From positions 1,116,001 to 1,180,000 of the forward strand of contig NZ_CP094723.1 of assembly GCF_025558585.1 (NCBI RefSeq): a stretch of 64,000 bases of DNA. The letters are read 5' to 3'. The translations under genes and the position numbers were made by a program. Below, piece by piece: positions 60,407 to 64,000 of the stretch. The number at the start of each line of letters is the position of its first letter. The first letter of the stretch is position 1. Under the pieces are notes generated by a model. The model did no database searches, was not told the origin of the DNA, and saw nothing but the letters and a program-made list of their open reading frames with translations. Source of the stretch: Staphylococcus sp. IVB6214. GTDB taxonomy: Bacteria > Bacillota > Bacilli > Staphylococcales > Staphylococcaceae.

Positions 60407-61231
60407 TTAATGTAAAAAGGAATCTTTATGCTCAATAATTTGAATAATGTTGTTTGCTGTTTCTTCAATTGCTTTTTCGGAAACATCTAACACAGGGCAA
60501 CCAATTTTTTCGACAATGCGATTAAAGTAGTCCAACTCTTCTTCAATTCGCTTGTCATCTGCATAACGTGCAGAATCTGAAAGACCCAGTTGTTTCAAGC
60601 GTTCTTTACGTATGGCGTTTAACTTTTCCGGACTGATTTTTAATGCGACACATTTTTTCGGATCAATTTTAAACAGCATCTCTGGTGGATTTACTTCAGG
60701 TACAATTGGTACGTTCATCACTTTATATCGCTTATGCGCTAAATATTGTGAAATAGGTGTTTTTGAAGTTCTGGAAACACCGATCAATACGATATCTGCT
60801 TTCGGAAGACCTTTAGGATCTTTACCATCATCATATTTGACAGCAAATTCCATCGCTTCAATTTTTTTGAAATAATCTTCATCCAGTTTATGAACAATGC
60901 CTGGTTCATTAAGTGGGGTTTGTTCAAAAACGTGTTGCATCGTTTGCATAATTGGCCCCATTATATCGATCGATCTAATTTTATGTGTCTCAATTAATGT
61001 CTCCATATATTCACGTATATCAGGTTTCACAAGTGTATAGATAAGAATGCTATTGCAATCTTTCGCCATGTCTATTACATCTTCTACGTTTTGTTTTGTT
61101 TCGATATAAGGATAGCGTAATATGTCTGTCTTTAGATCACAATTAGAAAACTGTGACATACATGCTTTTGCAACTAGTTCAGCAGTTTCACCAACTGAAT
61201 CTGATGCGATAATAATTTTTGTTTGAGTCAT
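60407..61231 (-). CDS. Bifunctional kinase/pyrophosphorylase regulator (PPDK or PEP synthase, DUF299)
   Basis: PpsR/YqfL-type regulator that phosphorylates and dephosphorylates pyruvate phosphate dikinase or PEP synthase. P-loop-like GVSRTSKTP (about 147-155) and the start [16 protein letters not shown] are typical. ATG 61231 follows GGAGG at 9 bases; 274 residues. It lies 13 bases after ccpN, as in Bacillus, so gluconeogenic control may link them. Confidence 0.88.
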   Translation of the reverse strand: MTQTKIIIASDSVGETAELVAKACMSQFSNCDLKTDILRYPYIETKQNVEDVIDMAKDCNSILIYTLVKPDIREYMETLIETHKIRSIDIMGPIMQTMQHVFEQTPLNEPGIVHKLDEDYFKKIEAMEFAVKYDDGKDPKGLPKADIVLIGVSRTSKTPISQYLAHKRYKVMNVPIVPEVNPPEMLFKIDPKKCVALKISPEKLNAIRKERLKQLGLSDSARYADDKRIEEELDYFNRIVEKIGCPVLDVSEKAIEETANNIIQIIEHKDSFLH

Positions 61232-61244
61232 CGTTGGTTGCCTC

Positions 61245-61874
61245 CTATTGATCAAATAATGATACAAATAGTTTTGTTATCGTTGTTTTTGAAATACGTC
61301 CTGTCACTTCGTAATTGCCATTTTCTTTCTCTCTTACAATTGGAATGGAGTCTATTTCTTTCGTAATCATTTGTTTTGCAGCATATAGCACATAGTCATT
61401 CTCATTGAGTAGAACAATATTTGGCATTCGAGTCATAATAATATTGACTGGCATACTGTGTATGTCCTGTCCTGCCATAGAAGATCGTAGCAAATCTTTA
61501 CGTGATACGACACCTACAAGGTCATTTTCTTCATTTACTATAAATAACGTACCCACATCCTCAATAAAGATCGCGCAGATGGCATCATAAACAGTAACAT
61601 CACTTTTTAAAATGACTGGGTGTGATTGATAGTCTTTTACAATTTTATTCTTTAACGGCTCTGTCAACAGTTGTGCGCGTGACTTCCCAGTATAAAAATA
61701 ACCAACACGTGGTCGTGCTTCTAGGAATCCTGACATCGTTAAAATCGCTAAATCAGGGCGCAATGTCGCTCGTGTTAAATTCAATTTTTCAGCAATCTTT
61801 TCTCCAGTAATTGGTCCAGATGATTTAACGATCTCTACAATTTTTTCTTGTCGTTGATTGAGTTCTATGATCAT
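61245..61874 (-). CDS. ccpN: Transcription repressor CcpN (HTH-CBS)
   Basis: Represses gluconeogenic genes (gapB, pckA in Bacillus) when glycolysis is active. N-terminal winged HTH (about 1-60, [22 protein letters not shown]) and two CBS domains (about 78-135 and 145-205, e.g. [21 protein letters not shown] and [19 protein letters not shown]) sensing nucleotides. 209 residues. Upstream of the DUF299 gene in one unit. Confidence 0.88.
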   Translation of the reverse strand: MIIELNQRQEKIVEIVKSSGPITGEKIAEKLNLTRATLRPDLAILTMSGFLEARPRVGYFYTGKSRAQLLTEPLKNKIVKDYQSHPVILKSDVTVYDAICAIFIEDVGTLFIVNEENDLVGVVSRKDLLRSSMAGQDIHSMPVNIIMTRMPNIVLLNENDYVLYAAKQMITKEIDSIPIVREKENGNYEVTGRISKTTITKLFVSLFDQ

Positions 61875-62112
61875 TTCTGTCTATTTAAGAAGTAGATAGT
61901 GTATTCATTTCAATTTGACTTTACTATATCTTTTCTACCTCATGCTCGTTAAATAGCAGAATTCCCTCCTTTTCTCAATATCAGCATCATATTTATTTGT
62001 ACGATAATCAATTAAAGATTTAAAGACAGCGCCTTAAACAATTTTTATTAGTAAATTTTATTATAAATACTATTATAGCTTGTTATTTATTCTGACACAA
62101 TTATGTTTTCAC

Positions 62113-62141
62113 TTGCCTTTCTTACGATGATGACATAAAAT
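62113..62141 (+). promoter_or_regulatory. Promoter of the glyS T-box leader
   Basis: TTGCCT, 17-base spacer, TAAAAT. Confidence 0.65.
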
Positions 62142-62145
62142 GATG

Positions 62146-62303
62146 ATTAAAGCGAGTTAAGGATGGTGAAAGCTTAACAACACAATTTGGCAAACAATTA
62201 AAATTAATTAAAGTGAGTGGCAACACTAATTTGGGTGGAACCGCGGATTATTATGTTAATTCGTCCCAAGGTTAAGAAGTTTTTCTTTTCCTTGGGGCTT
62301 TTT
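62146..62303 (+). promoter_or_regulatory. Glycine T-box riboswitch with terminator
   Basis: tRNA-sensing leader of glyS. Stem I landmarks AAAGCGAG and GGATGGTGAAAGC are seen, a GGC glycine specifier triplet probably at 62189-62191, and the T-box GGGTGGAACCGCGG at 62233-62246. The terminator pairs 62263-62271 with 62290-62298 (one wobble) followed by TTTTTA. Uncharged tRNA-Gly should favour the antiterminator. Confidence 0.93.
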
Positions 62304-62324
62304 ATTTTGAAGGAGTGAACATTT

Positions 62325-63716
62325 ATGAAAAAAAATATGGATACAATTGTTCAATTAGCGAAGCACAGAGGTTTCGTTTTCCCAGGTAGTGAAATCTACG
62401 GTGGTTTAGCAAACACATGGGATTACGGTCCATTAGGTGTCGAATTAAAAAACAACATTAAAAAAGCATGGTGGAAAAAATTCATTACACAATCACCTTA
62501 TAATGTTGGTTTAGATGCGGCAATTTTAATGAACCCAAAAACTTGGGAAGCTTCTGGTCATATCGGTAACTTTAATGACCCTATGATTGATAACAAAGAT
62601 AGTAAGATTCGTTACCGCGCTGACAAACTTATCGAAGACTACATGGCAAATGTTAAAGGTGATGAAAACTTTATCGCTGATGGCCTTAGCTTTGATGAAA
62701 TGAAACGTATCATTGAAGAAGAGGGAATCACTTGTCCTGTAAGTGGTACAGCAAATTGGACGGACATTCGTCAATTCAACTTGATGTTCAAAACATTCCA
62801 AGGTGTAACTGAAGACTCTACAAACGAAATCTTCATGCGTCCGGAAACAGCACAAGGTATTTTTGTTAACTACAAAAATGTACAACGTTCAATGAGAAAG
62901 AAATTACCATTTGGTATCGGTCAAATCGGTAAATCATTCCGTAATGAAATCACACCAGGTAACTTCATTTTCCGTACGAGAGAATTCGAACAAATGGAAT
63001 TAGAATTCTTCTGTAAACCAGGTACAGAAATCGAGTGGCAAAGCTATTGGAAAGAATTTGCAGAAAAATGGTTGAAAGACTTAGGATTACAAGATGAAAA
63101 TCTTCGTCTTCGTGATCATGATGAAGATGAATTATCACACTATTCGAATGCGACAACTGATATCGAATTCCGCTTCCCATTTGGCTGGGGTGAATTATGG
63201 GGTATCGCAAGTCGTACAGATTATGACTTAAAACAACATAGTGAACACTCTGGTGATGACTTCAAATATCACGATCCAGAAACGAATGAAAAATACATTC
63301 CATACTGTATTGAACCATCATTGGGTGCAGATCGTGTAACATTAGCATTCTTATGTGATGCATACGACGAAGAAGGTGTTGAAGGAAGTAAAGATGCTCG
63401 TACAGTATTACACTTCCACCCTGCCATTGCGCCATACAAAGCAGCGATTTTACCATTGAGCAAAAAATTATCTGCTGACGCAATTAAAGTTTATGAGCAA
63501 TTAAGTGAAGATTTTGTGGTTGATTTTGATGAATCACAATCAATCGGTAAACGCTACCGTCGTCAAGACGAGATTGGTACACCTTATTGTATTACATTCG
63601 ATTTTGATTCACTTGAAGATCAACAAGTGACAGTACGTCATCGTGATACAATGGAACAAGAACGTATGCCAATTAGTGAATTAAACGCATTTTTAGCTGA
63701 AAAAGTTAAATTCTAA
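62325..63716 (+). CDS. glyS: Glycyl-tRNA synthetase
   Basis: Single-chain class II glycyl-tRNA synthetase (the eukaryotic-like alpha2 form, not the two-subunit GlyQ/GlyS of Bacillus). Motif 1 region [22 protein letters not shown], motif 2 [24 protein letters not shown], motif 3 [14 protein letters not shown], and the anticodon-binding C-domain ([13 protein letters not shown]). 463 residues. GAAGGAG precedes ATG. Opposite in strand to its neighbours. Confidence 0.95.
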   Translation: MKKNMDTIVQLAKHRGFVFPGSEIYGGLANTWDYGPLGVELKNNIKKAWWKKFITQSPYNVGLDAAILMNPKTWEASGHIGNFNDPMIDNKDSKIRYRADKLIEDYMANVKGDENFIADGLSFDEMKRIIEEEGITCPVSGTANWTDIRQFNLMFKTFQGVTEDSTNEIFMRPETAQGIFVNYKNVQRSMRKKLPFGIGQIGKSFRNEITPGNFIFRTREFEQMELEFFCKPGTEIEWQSYWKEFAEKWLKDLGLQDENLRLRDHDEDELSHYSNATTDIEFRFPFGWGELWGIASRTDYDLKQHSEHSGDDFKYHDPETNEKYIPYCIEPSLGADRVTLAFLCDAYDEEGVEGSKDARTVLHFHPAIAPYKAAILPLSKKLSADAIKVYEQLSEDFVVDFDESQSIGKRYRRQDEIGTPYCITFDFDSLEDQQVTVRHRDTMEQERMPISELNAFLAEKVKF

Positions 63717-63737
63717 TATCAATTGATAATAAAGTTT

Positions 63738-63773
63738 GGCCAGGTGTCTTATGAGATTGCCTGGCCATTTTTA
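63738..63773 (+). terminator. Terminator of glyS
   Basis: TGGCCAGG pairs with CCTGGCCA around 15 bases, then TTTTT. Confidence 0.92.
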
Positions 63774-63780
63774 AGCAAAA

Positions 63781-63822
63781 AAACATTGTATAAAGACCTG
63801 TTTATGGCTCTATACAATGTTT
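63781..63822. terminator. Terminator of recO
   Basis: AAACATTGTATA pairs perfectly with TATACAATGTTT around an 18-base loop; A-run on the left serves the - strand. Confidence 0.88.
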
Positions 63823-63827
63823 TTATG

Positions 63828-64000
63828 TTATTCAATTGTTGAATTAAATCGTCTTAGTTGATTAATTAACCGTTGACTCTTAAAGTACACACCCGAATAT
63901 TCTTTGTAGATCATCAAGATGAATTGTGACATTTCTTCTACGATCTCATCATGAATGGAGATAGAGTTAATTTTTGATAACGGTAACTGTTTGAGTATCG
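63828..64000 (-). CDS. recO: DNA repair protein RecO, C-terminal end (partial)
   Basis: The frame runs in from the right edge and ends in [18 protein letters not shown], typical of the RecO C-terminus (loading of RecA on SSB-covered DNA). About 57 residues are present. Position next to glyS agrees with the usual staphylococcal order. Converges on glyS. Confidence 0.82.
   Translation of the reverse strand, partial: ILKQLPLSKINSISIHDEIVEEMSQFILMIYKEYSGVYFKSQRLINQLRRFNSTIE

Larger units (their letters stand above)
61875..62324. other. Intergenic region between ccpN and glyS
   Basis: Holds the ccpN upstream region (AT-rich, 61875-62100) with no ORF, then the glyS promoter and T-box leader. Confidence 0.7.

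Overview
The window is AT-rich Gram-positive chromosome from a staphylococcus. The gene order (xerD-fur, zwf, gnd, the branched-chain dehydrogenase cluster, recN-argR, xseAB-nusB-accBC-efp, gcvT-gcvPA-gcvPB, the comG operon, glcK, sodA, znuCB-zur, nfo-cshB, trmK-sigA-dnaG, glyS, recO) is the conserved Bacillales housekeeping order, and the protein sequences look staphylococcal throughout. The main lineage clue is that three genes of the non-mevalonate (MEP) isoprenoid pathway are present: dxs, ispG and ispH. Human-associated staphylococci such as S. aureus use mevalonate, while the animal-associated group around S. pseudintermedius, S. schleiferi and relatives uses MEP. A species in or near that group is therefore the best guess. 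No rRNA, tRNA, insertion sequence, prophage or CRISPR array is visible; this is core genome.

Layout. 1-8640: an incoming + strand gene end, xerD, fur, a Nudix hydrolase, two oxidoreductases (aldo/keto and short-chain), proC, rnz, zwf and an AraC-type regulator. 8690-13050: gnd, an M20 tripeptidase-like enzyme, a 33-residue Prli42-like membrane miniprotein, an FUSC-type membrane protein and bacilliredoxin brxB. 13140-17800: the branched-chain 2-oxoacid dehydrogenase operon (lpdA, E1 alpha, E1 beta, E2). 18190-29560: recN, argR, dxs, ispA, xseB, xseA, nusB, an Asp23 protein, accC, accB, efp and an M24 peptidase. 29650-36530: a lipoprotein, small membrane proteins, lipM, a cysteine-less rhodanese-like protein, the glycine cleavage operon under a glycine riboswitch, and aroK. 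36530-40140: the type IV pilus-like competence operon comGA-GF plus a probable comGG. 40200-48310: a metallo-hydrolase, a thiamine-binding-type protein, glcK, yqgQ, a rhomboid protease, a folate cyclo-ligase, an unassigned 31-residue protein, rpmG, pbp3 and sodA. 48580-64000: ispG, zur-znuB-znuC, nfo, cshB, ispH, a Nif3-like protein, trmK, sigA, dnaG, a PPDK/PEP synthase regulator, ccpN, glyS behind a glycine T-box, and the end of recO.

How it fits together. zwf and gnd supply pentose-phosphate NADPH. The BCKDH, acetyl-CoA carboxylase and LipM genes connect branched-chain acyl-CoA, lipoylation and fatty acid synthesis; LipM also serves the lipoate-dependent BCKDH and glycine cleavage systems. 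Dxs, IspG, IspH and IspA make isoprenoid precursors and prenyl chains. Fur, Zur, ArgR, CcpN and the two RNA switches give metal, arginine, carbon and glycine control. Most genes lie on the - strand; the + strand genes (proC, zwf, araC, ispG, ispH, glyS and others) are mostly singletons fenced by hairpin terminators.

I found no clear new multi-gene system. The items most worth a second look are the MEP genes in a staphylococcus, a 31-residue unassigned gene with a long leader, a hairpin that buries the comGA ribosome-binding site, a rhodanese-fold protein with no cysteine, and a dispersed GGGACA/GAGACA intergenic repeat.
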